DNA from: Aotearoamyces nothofagi
Lineage: Eukaryota; Ascomycota; Leotiomycetes; Leotiales; Tympanidaceae
NCBI GenBank assembly: GCA_015345905.1
Contig: JADDTR010000011.1
Coordinates: forward strand, 769,622-833,621
DNA length: 64,000 bases
Direction of reading: 5' to 3'
The notes beneath the pieces were generated by a model. The model did not search any database and was not told the origin of the DNA. It worked only from the letters and a program-made list of their open reading frames with translations. This document shows, piece after piece, positions 11,230 to 22,311 of the stretch. Position 1 is the stretch's first letter; each line of letters begins with the position of its first letter. Both the position numbers and the translations under genes were made by a program.

Positions 11230-12682
11230 TCAGATCTTCGCACTTTTCAAAATCACCTCCGCCTCTTTGCTCTGCCACCAGCCCTTTCCGGGCTCACCTG
11301 GGAAGCTATACAGCTCCATGCTTGCAGGTTTCATCTCGACGCTATAGCCCGGCTCTGTCGGGGTTTGATAATACCCTCCCTTGATGACGCTCGGATGCTC
11401 GAAATGTTCATGGAGATGGTCTACGTATTCCAAAACACTCAACTTCCCACTGACCACTACATAATCAATGGTGCTGAGGTGCTGCGTGTATTCCGGCAAT
11501 CCGACACCACCAGAATGTGGGACGATTGGAATGTTGAATTTCTTCGCCATCAGCAGAACAGCGAGGACCTCGTTGACACCACCCATACGACAAGCATCGA
11601 TTTGGCATACATCGATTGCACCAGATGCAAGTAGTTGCTTGAAGATTACTCTGTTTTGACACATTTCACCGGTTGCGACTCCGATGTTGTAGGGTTTGAG
11701 AGCTTCGCGGATGGCTTTGTGGCCGAGGATGTCATCTGGAGAGGTTGGTTCCTCGATGAACCAAGGCTTGAATTCTTTCAGATGTTGCATGTATTCAATT
11801 GCCTCTGGGACAGACCAGACCTGTTATTCAGCAATTAGCATAACTCGTCTGTATAGAAATGCAGGCTCACCTGGTTTGCATCAATCATAAGAATGTTACC
11901 CTTGTCATAGCCAATCACACCTCTCGCAATAGCCAACCTCTTTCGATCCTGCTCAATACTCGTGCCGACCTTTAGTTTAAAATGCTTATATCCCTTGCTC
12001 AACGTCTCCTCCAACAGCCCCTTCATCTTCTCGTCTCCGTATCCCAGCCACCCAGCACTGGTAGTATACGCCGGGACAGCCTTGCTATTCAGCGCATCCT
12101 TTATTCTGCCCGCCTTTCCGCTCTCCTGTTCCTTCAGTAACGCCACCGCCTCCTCCGGCGTGATAGCATCCGTTATGTACCGGAAATCAATACATCTAAC
12201 GAACTCCTCAGGCGTCATTTCGGCCACGACTTGCCATACTGGCTTGTTAAGTGTCTTGGCCCATAGGTCCCACAGCGCATTCACAACAGCACCGAGGGCG
12301 AGGTGGATTACGCCCTTTTCGGGGCCGATCCAGCGGAGTTGCGAGTCGGAGACGAGGTACCGCCATGTTTGGCCCCAGTTCGAAACGAGGGAGGAAAGGG
12401 TGCGGCCTTTGATGCGGTCGGCAACGTTGTCTATCGCTTTGCATACGATGTCGTTTCCTCGGCCGATTGTAAAGGTCTATAAGGTTCAGTAGGTGGGGGC
12501 TGAGTGGGAGGCGGAGGGGTACAAACCATGCCGTGACCAGAAAATGTGCTGTTAGTCTCCAGGATGCAGTATGCAGCAGAGTAGTCGCCGGCAGCATTCA
12601 TGGCATCAGAGCCAGTCTTGTCCAGCGAAGTAGGGAATCGAACATCACGAGATACCCAGCCTGTGATTACAATTTCCGCCAT
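11230..12682 (-). CDS. L-fuconate/L-galactonate-type dehydratase (enolase superfamily)
   Basis: Three exons: 12682-12527, 12476-11871 and 11820-11230, giving 450 residues. The protein matches the L-fuconate dehydratase/ENOSF1 branch of the mandelate-racemase group along its length. Visible marks are the N-terminal VRFPTSLD, RWIGPEKGV, CIDFRYITD and WLGYGD. The active site reads KLK (Lys219 and Lys221, catalytic base), metal ligands Asp251 (IDAN), Glu277 (EEP) and Glu306 (ATGE), and His356 (PHSGG). Such enzymes dehydrate a six-carbon sugar acid to a 2-keto-3-deoxy acid using Mg2+, probably in the cytosol. In filamentous fungi the related L-galactonate dehydratase acts in D-galacturonate breakdown; substrate choice cannot be read here. 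All catalytic residues are intact. An MFS sugar transporter lies downstream on the same strand. Confidence 0.88.
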
Positions 12683-13317
12683 AATGGCTATATCTCGAGG
12701 ACGAAAGACAGATGATGAGTATCCGTCGACAGAGCGTGTCAGCTGAGGTGGCAATTGGAGACGAGAGACGTTACCGGCAGCGAGGAGAGTATATTTATTT
12801 AAATTGGGAAGGAGTCGACGATATCCCATCCAAATTAATTACGGACATCGACATCTTCCAGCCCAGGCGGTTGCTTGGTGGGGTTACTTCGGAGGGGTTG
12901 AAGCCTTGGTAGAGGCTGATTGGTGGAATATTTCCTATTATCCGCCGGATGTTTACGATAAAGTAGCGAGAGCGGGGACAGGGATTTACCCATCCCGAAG
13001 TGGGGGCAGCGATAACTGCCCTCGACCTCCGGATCTCGTGACAGCCACGTCCTGTGCTATTCAGTGCGGGAATATCACGAGCTGCGGTACGGACCAAAGC
13101 ACCTCTATTGCCCCCTTTCTATTCTTGCGAGCCAGGAATGGATTATCTATATTTCAAGAATAGTCCTTGCTGGTTCAATAATACTATCACGTGATGTTGG
13201 CTGGGAAATACGCCGCCGGTGAACATCAATCTCAGCTCCTGAAATCTCAAATGTATAGAGAATACCTGTTATTGAAATCTGAGAGCCAGTACCGGTCAGT
13301 CTGTAGTAATGCCTTAG

Positions 13318-13350
13318 GCAGCAGCAGTAGCGGGAGCCACCTTAAGTGGT
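13318..13350. repeat. Dispersed copy of the 161-bp unit tail
   Basis: GGCAGCAGCAGTAGCGGGAG followed by CCACCTTAAGTGG is the diverged reverse complement of the tail of the tandem units at 10141-10622. A further copy lies at 25941-25983. The preceding AGTAATGCCTT is shared with the 25.9-kb copy (AGTAGTGCCTT), so homology extends beyond the core. Confidence 0.6.
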
Positions 13351-14189
13351 ATTCCTACCAACCTGTAAACTCAAGCTTAAGCACAGACAAGCAAGCAGCC
13401 ATCAATACAAAACACCGCAGCCTACAGCTTTGTATATAATTGCATACCTATATATGAAGATGTTCCAAACCTCAAGATCTACAACAATATAGATGCCTTA
13501 TAATCCACCATACCTTTATCTCAAATTCAAGTTGTCAGTCAATTAGAGAGTAAGGATACATCTAATGTGAAAACAATACAAGATATAGGGCGTAGGAAAA
13601 GGAATATAAATGACACATATACACATATAGAGAGAGACAGCAGCAACACAGAAACCAGACAAAACCAAGTGACGAATCTTCTATTATAGAGAGCCATCAT
13701 AGAACTGGTAGTACAACAGACTTTTCAGATCTCCATCCCGCGAAACACGCAGTTTTTTTATTTATTTAAATCACGGCCTGGAAGCAAGCACGGCGCCCTC
13801 ACTAGCAATCGTATTAGTCAAGCGTCTATCTAAGCTCTTGCTGGATAGATGCTCTTGCCATGCCATCCCACCTCCCCTCGCCCAGTCCCATAGGAGAGAC
13901 CGAAAGAAAAAAAAAAAAGTCCTGTGCGGGAGCAGATACCGGCCGAGAGCGTCCTGAATGGAGTCTGGCCAGCCATTGCAACTGGAGGAAATAATCAACC
14001 TGACACCGAAGATATGCACGGCGTGCGTAGGTAGGGGTTCTTATTTCCAGACATCCCGCCCGGCAGCCACGCGCAAGGGCCCAGAAGTGTGGGGTAGCAC
14101 GGGCAAGAGAGGGGCGGGCGGGAAGAAGGAGCGCCGTTCGGATGGAGGGGAACAAAGAAGCAGAGCTGGAGGGTGCGGTTGTCTGTTTG

Positions 14190-14241
14190 CTGGTTGGTTG
14201 GTTGGCTGGCTGGCTGGCTGGCTGGTTGGTCGGTTGGTTGT
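14190..14241. repeat. GGTT/GGCT microsatellite
   Basis: An irregular tetranucleotide run alternating GGTT and GGCT. It generates spurious Leu/Ala/Gly/Trp-rich open frames around 13958-14454. Confidence 0.85.
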
Positions 14242-16196
14242 GCGACTGAGCGGGTCCTCTTCCGGCTTTCGCCTAGGGAACTCCAGCCTGGTCTATTGCT
14301 TGATGGTGGGGCTGGTGCCGAGCTGCCTGGCCAGAGCGAACTGCCGAGGGTGTATGTATATATACAGTACAGTACTCCAACACCCGTACACAAGTCTCGA
14401 CTCTTCGTGGTTGTAGAGAAGTACAATTCCAATTATCCCTCCTGCGACACTTAGGAGATGCCGCTGTGAGGGACGGGAGAGGGAAGAGATGAGAGACGGG
14501 TTGATGGCCATTATAATGGCATAGAGTTCTCTGACGCACATCGATCTATCATATTGCTAGAAGGAAGAAGAAAGACATCTTAGCTTCATAGCAGTTCCTT
14601 GCCTGTAATGCGGTGCAAGAGGCGATAATCGAACAAGATAAAATCAATCCAATGGAATTAAGACTAGCCTTTTCTCAGTTCCATATACTCAGTGTATAAC
14701 TCAACAACGCACTTCATATTTACTGCACTTAACATCGTCGACTTACTGGTCCTCTTCTCCACACGTGACGTTGTCACATGAAATAGCTAGATTGATAGAA
14801 AGAGCATACTTATATGCATAGCTCCATGCTCATCTACCTCGTCAGTCGATAGGAGCATAGCACACCACATGTGTGTGGCATTGGCCTTTTCCAGCTCCAC
14901 GTATTACATGCTCCTATCATTTTCTCATGTAAAAGTCCAACCCGTTCCGAACAGTGCTGCAGTCTGCCCTGCCTCCGGCCAGGTGTAGCATCCACCATGG
15001 CGAGCCTATCAGACCGGTACGACGTCAGCGTATACGAAGAACGACGCTCGTCATGATTGATTTCTGCTTTCGGTTGACCGGGTGGTCTGTCGGTAATTGC
15101 TGTCTCGTCTTGACGTGTGTGATATATGCCAAACGTCGTAAATTAACATGCATGGCAGGCAGAGGGCATTGTGCCACAGCCCCTCTTCCTCGCTGCGCTT
15201 GCTTGTAGCATCTGATCTCGTGCACGCTCGATAGTACGGAGGTACATAGTCAGCCTCAGCGGAATAGCTTCCGGAGGGCCAGCGGAGAGTCAGCCGCGAT
15301 AGGCAATCCGGCCTCGCATGGAACAATCAATCAAATCAATTCTGTCTTCCACGCCAACGCCATGCACACATACCGCAAGTGCACGGCTCCCCATCCAATC
15401 AACGCCGGCAGGACGAGGGAAGCAGTGCAGCAGTGCAGCAGGGCAGCACTTCGAGCGACCCCCACTACTGCTAATGTCGTCCTAGCAAGGAATTCAAAAC
15501 CCGGCTGCCAAAGTGTTGGACACGAAGTGGCTTGGAGAAAGGACCAGGCATCCCGGCATTGTGCCAAGAGTCGCTGGGGGCCAATGGCATTGCAGAGGTG
15601 CGCTGGTGCTAGGGAGAGTTGGAGGCGAGGGATGGCCGAGGGATGGCTGACTGCGCCAGAGCGTCATTGCAGCGAGACGACTGACCGCGACTCGAGTCGA
15701 CTTGCGAGGCCGGAATCGAGGCATATCCAATACAACAGCCGGTGTACCTGCTCCGGCCATCACAAGACGAAGAGCGCATGATCTGACCTGCTGCCTTTGA
15801 TTCTCGAACTCTCGAATTCTCGTCGCTGACTCGTTGGGGCCTTCTAGAGATGCTTCGCCTCCACTGGTGTTCATATCCAGTCCCGTCCAACTCGATATTC
15901 CGCCCGTTTTCAGCAATGCCCGGCGACCGTGCTGAGCTGCCTGCATGGCAACGGGAAGCCTCATTAGGATTGATTCGAATTCTTTCGGAAAGTGAGCGCG
16001 AATGTAATTTTGGTGTATAGCCCTCATACATATCCTACTTGTCGCTCCATGGCCGTTTTCTCTTTCAATTGGCGCCTCCGAGACCATACAGGTCTTTAGG
16101 AAACAATATACCATCCTAACCGGCGATGGCGGGAGAAAGAAAAACTTGTTGTTCGAGGTAGAGTCGTAGATTTGGGATTGTTGCTGCTGGGAGGTA

Positions 16197-16389
16197 GCGA
16201 GCGCAGCGAGGACAGGGGGTTTGGGGGAGAATCCCCCACTAAAACTAACAAACTATATACCCCACACTGCAACCTTTAGCTTCCAGAGTACAATGAAGTA
16301 CATACACTAATGTAACATTATATTTCATGCAAGAGACGTTTTCAGGGGGATCCTCCCCCAAACCCCCTGTTCTCGCTGCGCTCGTTCGC
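16197..16389. mobile_element. Inverted-repeat element, ~193 bp
   Basis: Arms at about 16197-16239 and 16344-16389 are near-perfect inverted copies containing GAGCGCAGCGAG, AGGGGGTTTGGGGGAG and ATCCCCC. The 104-bp centre is AT-rich and non-coding. The arm sequence is the inner half of the longer GC-rich arms at 18610 and 19830, so this is a member of the same family. Confidence 0.65.
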
Positions 16390-17330
16390 TGGATGGCCGT
16401 AGCCGGTACGTGTGCAGACAACTGCTATGGAATTCTGGCGCAGTGAAGGATGAGGCAGTGACTATCCGGAATAAGGTTGAACTGAGAGCAGCCTGCAAGG
16501 CCCACCACATGGCTGCTCCGCATCGCCGACCGCTCTGCTGAGCACAGCACAGCCCGGCAGTCAGCCCACGCCACGGGCCATTCTGCAGCGGACAATGCGA
16601 GCGTGGCCGCGCAGCATGCGGAACCCTGGATGTGCATTCAACGGGATTCGTCTCCCTGTGAGATTCGTGCGGCTACCAAGATCCGCGGGCCAAGGGTCAA
16701 GTGGCAGCACAAGCGGTGTTTTCGCAGCCGACTTTTGCCAGTGCCGCAGCTGGATCTGTGCAGTTGCAGTCGTCTCGGTGTTGCTTGGCGTGTTGTTGCT
16801 GGATTGCTGAGGAGATGGAAGATGGAAGATGGAAGATGGAAGATGGACTTGCAGAGGTGCTGTTGAGGAAGAAGAGACGGGAGAGAAAGAGAAGAGAAAG
16901 AGAAGAGGAAGAGAAGAGAAAGAGAACGGACGGAGAGCAGGACAGACGGCGGGCCGAGCGGTCCCTGCCCCCCTGCACCCCCGGACGCGCCGAAAAAACC
17001 AGGCGGATCTGCGGGGCGTTGGCGGCGGGCTACCCCCCACACTTGCTGTCGCTCCCCTCCGCTGTGAATATCGACCTCGACTTCTGGCCGCCCTGGGCCG
17101 TGAACCGTGAACCGCCTGTCTGCCGCCCCCGGTGCCGCCACGCCGGCGAGCAGTGGCAGAGTATATAAGCATGAGGCCTCTCCGCCTCATGTTTCCTCCA
17201 TCTGTCTTCATCGCGTCTGCTCCAATTCCATCGCATCTCGTCTCTCTGTGCTCCTGGCCCTCTCGACCGTGCTTCGCCTCGTCGCCATATATACTCTCGC
17301 CATATATACTCTCGCCATCTGGACGGCCCG

Positions 17331-18521
17331 ATGTCTCCCCACAGCGACGCTCCCTCATCGAGCAGCAGCTATCTCCCGTCAGACATCATGTCCTTCTGTC
17401 CCATGCCCTCCTCCAGCCTCAAGTCCAGCTCTACAATCTACCAGTCCTCCGACTCCCATTACTGCAGCTCCTTCTCCAGCACGTCGACGTCGGCCTCGAC
17501 TCGCGCCACCGACGTTGACGTTGACGTTGACGTCGACGTCGACGAGCCGACACCGCGCCCCCTCCTCCCTGGCGTCTACGTCCCAACTGTCTGCTTCTTC
17601 GAGCCCGACACGGAGGACCTCGACCTGGCCACCATCTCCAGCCATGCCGTCCGTCTCGCCCGTGCCGGCGTCTCGGGCATCGCTACCCAGGGCTCTAATG
17701 GCGAAGCCGTCCACCTCTCCCACTCGGAGCGCCAGCTCGTGACATCTACAACCCGCATGGCCTTGCACTCGGCTGGCTATTCCCACCTCCCTATCATCGT
17801 CGGCTGCGGCGCCCAATCGACGCGCGAAGCAATCCAGTACTGCAACGAAGGCTCCACCGCTGGCGGCGACTATGCCCTCGTGCTCCCGCCGTCCTACTAC
17901 GCGCCTCTCTTCGCCCCCAGCTCGCAGTCCATCCTCGACTTCTTCACCGACGTCGCAGACGCAAGCCCCATCCCGCTGATCATCTACAACTACCCCGGCG
18001 CCGTCTCCGGCATCGACCTCAGCTCCGACATCATCATTGAGCTGGCGCGCCATCCAAACATCGTCGGCGTCAAGCTCACATGTGGCAACACAGGAAAGTT
18101 GAATCGCATCGTCGCGGCGACCAAGGACGTGTCTCGGGGGGAGAAGCAGGCCGACGTAGAGAACCAACAGCCATCCTTTCTAGTCCTTGGCGGATCGGCG
18201 GACTTCACCCTGCAGGCTCTTGTCGGTGGCGGACACGGAATATTGGCCGGCCTGGCCAACATTGCGCCAAAGACATGCATCCGCACCATTGACCTGTGGC
18301 GCAAAGGCGAAGTCGACGAGGCCCGCCGCATGCAGGAGGTTGTCGCCAGAGGAGACTGGGCCGCCATCCAGGGAGGCATCGTAGGGACCAAGGCCGGCAT
18401 GCAAGGCTGCCTGGGATACGGAGGCTGGGCGCGAAGTCCCTTGCCCAAACCAGGCGACGAGGACCTGGTGAGGTGGAAGGGCATGTTCCGAGAGCTGTGG
18501 GCCGTGGAGAAGACCCTCTAG
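17331..18521 (+). CDS. DHDPS/N-acetylneuraminate-lyase family aldolase
   Basis: A single open frame of 396 residues. The class I aldolase core spans about residues 78-396. It shows the GSNGE phosphate/pyruvyl loop (121-125), the catalytic tyrosine in YNYP (Tyr219) and the Schiff-base lysine in VGVKLTCGN (Lys248). The family cleaves or makes 2-keto acids via a pyruvate enamine. Fungal members include 2-keto-3-deoxy-L-galactonate aldolase and 4-hydroxy-2-oxoglutarate aldolase-like proteins; the exact substrate is not readable. The first ~75 residues are Ser-rich low complexity ending in a VD repeat (GACGTT units, 17511-17542). They exceed the usual ~310-residue family length, so a later start such as the Met at 17388 is possible. 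No targeting peptide is obvious. The dehydratase 4.6 kb upstream could supply its substrate. Confidence 0.85.
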   Translation: MSPHSDAPSSSSSYLPSDIMSFCPMPSSSLKSSSTIYQSSDSHYCSSFSSTSTSASTRATDVDVDVDVDVDEPTPRPLLPGVYVPTVCFFEPDTEDLDLATISSHAVRLARAGVSGIATQGSNGEAVHLSHSERQLVTSTTRMALHSAGYSHLPIIVGCGAQSTREAIQYCNEGSTAGGDYALVLPPSYYAPLFAPSSQSILDFFTDVADASPIPLIIYNYPGAVSGIDLSSDIIIELARHPNIVGVKLTCGNTGKLNRIVAATKDVSRGEKQADVENQQPSFLVLGGSADFTLQALVGGGHGILAGLANIAPKTCIRTIDLWRKGEVDEARRMQEVVARGDWAAIQGGIVGTKAGMQGCLGYGGWARSPLPKPGDEDLVRWKGMFRELWAVEKTL

Positions 18522-18609
18522 CCCCCTCTCTCCGTCGAGCCCTGGATCCTTCCCTACGACAACCACGATTGATTGTTTATGAATGCATGCATGCATGGAC
18601 GGACGGGTG

Positions 18610-19930
18610 TATGGATGACGCTCCGCTGGCCCTCCGGGGGCCGCTGCCGCGGAGGCCGTCCCTTGCACGGCGAGCGCAGCGAGGATAGGGGGTGTGGGGG
18701 AGAATCCCCCACGAAAGCGGGGGAAACGCAGCACGCGCTTTTGCTCTATATCATATCCAAATAATTCAAAATCAAAGCATAGGGGTTTTTCTGATCCGTC
18801 CGACTCTCTGATCGATCCCCTCTGAAAGTCCTGCTATCCCTTTGAAAGATATCGTCTCTTCAACCCCTCCAACCCCCAACTTCTGATCCTTTAACCCTCT
18901 GATCTCTCAACCCCTCCAACCCCCAACCCCCCCCCCCTAAAAGCCCTCATCCGACCCATCCCTCCCCCGAAGCAGATCTGCTATCCCTGTCCTATCGTAT
19001 CGCATCCCCCATCCCCTCTCCCCTCCCCTCCCATTCTCACCCAGCACAAAGACGAACAAATTTTAATTTTTTTAAAACCCCCCCCCCCCCCCATCGATTC
19101 AGAACCATATCTACATCACAACTCCAGCAGTGCAGTGCTTTTGGTATTGCTTGGCTGGCGGACTGGGATTTGGATGGGGTTTACAACTATATTTACAGCT
19201 ATATATATATATATATACACTTACTTACTTCCTCCCGCTCATCCCCATCCCCATCTCTATCCCAGTCCGCAAGCAGCTCTCCTCTCCACTCCAACACAAC
19301 ACAGCACAGGGCGCCAACCAGATGGATAGACAAGACAGGTCCCCGGCAGCGGCAGCGGCAGAGCAGAGCAGAGTTTGTAATAAATCACTCAACAAATCAC
19401 TCAACAAATCACCAAAGTGGACAGGAGGGAATAAGCAGAGACAAGCGCTCCTCTCGTTCTATATACACGCACTGCCGTCCACACACGACAGAAGACTGAC
19501 AGAACCCCCCTATCCAAATATAGTCTAGTGCATATGCATATATATGCATATATATGTATATATATACGATGCAGTCTAGATATAGTCGGGGTATAATAAT
19601 ATAAGACATGTAAATATAAACAGCACGATCGCGTCCCGATGCAGGCCAGTTCAGAATGCAGAGTGAAAAAATGCAGAATGCAAGACAGCGCTATCCAACG
19701 ACAGATCAGCGGTAGGTGCCAGCAGTCTCGAGCCCGCTGTATAAGCAGGCAAGGGAGCAAGCAGCCAAGTACACATATATCCAAACCGGCAAATCTCCAT
19801 GTTGCCTTTCCCACGGGGTATTCCTGTCATGGGGGATTCTCCCCCAAACCCCCTGTCCTCGCTCCGCTCGCTGCGCAAGGACGGCCTCCGCGGCAGCGGC
19901 CCCCGGAGGGCCAGCGGAGCGTCATCCATA
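18610..19930. mobile_element. Long-armed inverted-repeat element, ~1.3 kb
   Basis: Arms of about 100 bp at 18610-18712 and 19830-19930 are nearly identical inverted copies. Both begin TATGGATGACGCTCCGCTGG and run through GGGGGCCGCTGCCGCGGAGG to a GGGGGAGAATCCCCCA end. The ~1.1 kb between them is CT-rich and then AT-rich (C runs at 18929-18938 and 19079-19091, TA run near 19201-19217), with no supported gene. It may be a non-autonomous transposon or two solo elements in opposite orientation. It separates the aldolase from the convergent regulator gene. Confidence 0.7.
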
Positions 19931-19965
19931 TAACCATCCATTCGCACATAATCCAGCCGCATCTC

Positions 19966-22311
19966 CTACGTGGCCCCATACCCTGTTCCGCTCGGGTGGT
20001 TTGCTATAAACGCCTCAAACCCCGAACTCAACTCGATACTGCTCGTCGTACTCGTGCTCGGGCTAGCCAGCCCACTCTCCAAGGCCTCGTTCGGCACCGA
20101 ACTGCTCATGCCAATGCCAAAGGCATATCCGCTCGGCCCCGTCAGTGATCCAATCCCCGTACTCCCAGACACCGTATCCATGTCGCTGGCACGCCTCTCC
20201 AGAACCGGTTTCTCGGGGAGGCCTTTTAGCAAGCCCGTCGATGTGTCGAGCATCCCAAGCGCGAATTCCGTCAAGCCTCTGACACCGCGCCCAGCAGTGC
20301 TGCCTTCACCAAGGCTCCCGGCACGCGCGCTGACGCCGAGGGTCCAGCGGTATTCCTTCAGACGCATACGGTAGAAGTCGGCTTCTTCCTTGCCTGGGGC
20401 GGTGGCCCAGAGGAGGCTGCCGAAGGTACCAATGAGGGCGAAGTTCGTTTTTGACGCAAAGTACCAGAAGGCGCGGAGGTGATTGGGGGTCAGGCGGTTG
20501 ACAAAGTCCATGGCGGAGATGAGGCGGGTCTTGGCAGCCGAGCGGCAGATGTGGAGGATGTAGGGATCGATGGTGGGGTTGGCGGCGGTCGGGGACAAGG
20601 AGCGCACGATGCGGCGGTGCAGGGTGATTTCGGTGGCAAAGTAGGCGAGGTGGAGGAAGCCGGTGGAGCTCAGACGGTTGCTGTTGCTGGTGGAGGAAGA
20701 GGAGTCCATCTTGAGACAGGTCGGGAGGGCGGAGAACCACTCCTTGAGTTTTAACTGCACGGGCTTGGCGAGTTGGAGGACGAGGTGGGCGCCAGATGCT
20801 CCAGAACGGGAGACGCTTTCGAGTGCCTGGAGAGTGTAGAAGGCCTCGAGGACTTCAGCGAGGATCTGGGAGAGGATGACCATCTGGGTGAAGAGGAGAC
20901 GGCCGCGATCGTAGTCGGAAGCTTCGTCCGCGTCAAGCTCGTCGGCTTCCAGTTCGGAGAAGTCGTTAGGGGACAGTGGCCGGACGGCCCAATTTGAGGC
21001 AAAGATGTGGGATGGCCGACCATGTACCAGCGAACCCCATTTATCTTGCATGTATAAGGCCCAAGCAAGCCGTTTTCGTAAGCTCCTCTCCCACAGTGGG
21101 ATCTTCCAAGCCGAACAATCGAGATGAAGGCCGAGCTCTTGTCCAATGGCGACCAGCTGTGCAGTCGGAGCCCACTGATCGCCTTCGGGCCGTTGGGAGA
21201 GAATCAGACCAGCCTGGACAGTGGAGAGCTTAGGTCGGTACATTGCATCCGCCAAGGATGTTCGCGCCAGCCGTTCGAGTTCTCGGAGATTCGGTCGTGG
21301 ATGATTCACCAACGCCTCACTATGGTCCCACCAGTTGATCGCGAGTATGTACACTGCTGCCAGAATCGGCGGGGAGAATTCTCGATACGAGCGGGCGTAT
21401 TTCTCGAGAAAGACCGTCTTTTGCAGAATGGGAAAGTTCGGGTGGATGATGTGAAAGTAGAGATCGATCAGGGCGGGTCCATGAGGAGCAACGGTGCTCT
21501 CGATGGCATCCGAGTCCAGTATAACGTGCTCGTGGCCTGGCGTATTGTAGTCTGGAAGCATCAGGAACGTATCGACATCGCTCACCTTCCGCAGGGTCCC
21601 TCGGGACAGCAAGCTCTCATCCTGGGGATCGAACGGCGACAGGTCGATCAGGGACGGCTCGAAATCCGTTGTTGGCCCGATGTACTGGCTATACCGGTCA
21701 CTCTGGAGCCCCAGCGTGCGCTTCAACAGCGTCGGGCCACCGATATTGGCCATGTCCTCGGTCAGCGAGGCCGCAGCGTTACTCGAGGCACTCGACGCAG
21801 TATCTCTGCGTCTGGATCGAAGCTCCGCCCGGTCTGGGGATCTGGAGAGCGGGTTAGCTGAGGAGGTAGCAGACAGAGCGGGAGCTGAGGGGTGGGGTCA
21901 GAGATAAAAGATAAAGGATAAAAGATAGGCGCCTCGCAGGCTTATCAGGGGACGGCAGGCATACCTTCTCTTGGCCGCCGGGTCCTCCTTTGCCTCGACA
22001 TTCAACTTGCGCTTCCGCGGCTGCGGGCTCTGCACAAAGGTGCAGTCCTGCTTATGGAACTGGCAGAGCACACAGGCCGTCTGGGCCTCCTGCATCACAC
22101 ACCTACTCTTGCGTCTGCGGCAGGCGTCGCAGGGCCGGTCCTTGCGGCTGCGCGTGCTGGGCGACGACGAGGCCGAGCCGACACGGGGCATGCTGGCGGC
22201 CAGCTTGGTCCTTCTGCTCTCTCTTCCCGTCGACTCGTCGGTCCGCGGGCGAGCTGGCTTCGCGGCAATTGCAATTGGAGCTGATCTGGCAACGGCAGTG
22301 GGAGTCGACAT
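19966..22311 (-). CDS. Zn2Cys6 transcription factor with fungal middle-homology domain
   Basis: Two exons, 22311-21965 and 21841-19966, joined through GTATGC...CTCCAG, giving 740 residues. The binuclear zinc cluster is at Cys61, 64, 71, 80, 83 and 90, with spacing C-x2-C-x6-C-x8-C-x2-C-x6-C. It is followed by a basic PQPRKRK linker. The larger exon carries the alpha-helical fungal-specific transcription factor region (about residues 200-560), including the LYFHIIHPNFPILQK motif typical of that domain. The C terminus is Ser/Gly/Thr-rich and probably disordered. It should bind DNA in the nucleus; the regulon is unknown. The gene is convergent with the aldolase and has a 4.5-kb repeat-rich upstream region. 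A role in regulating the nearby sugar-acid genes is only inferred from position. Confidence 0.88.

Larger units (their letters stand above)
12683..17330. other. 4.6-kb gap without supported gene
   Basis: Several open frames of 60-206 codons (for example 13958-14416 forward, 15494-16114 and 16561-17358 reverse) lack domains and are interrupted by simple repeats, so none is called. The gap holds a dispersed-repeat copy, a GGTT/GGCT microsatellite, an inverted-repeat element and a GATGGAA run at 16813-16846. Just before the aldolase start there are two 15-bp copies of CCATATATACTCTCG at about 17287-17316. Confidence 0.5.

Noticed and set aside
13958-14416. 152-codon forward frame
   Set aside because: Driven by the GGTT/GGCT microsatellite.
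15494-16114. 206-codon reverse frame
   Set aside because: No domain, overlapped by other frames of similar length, no consistent coding bias.
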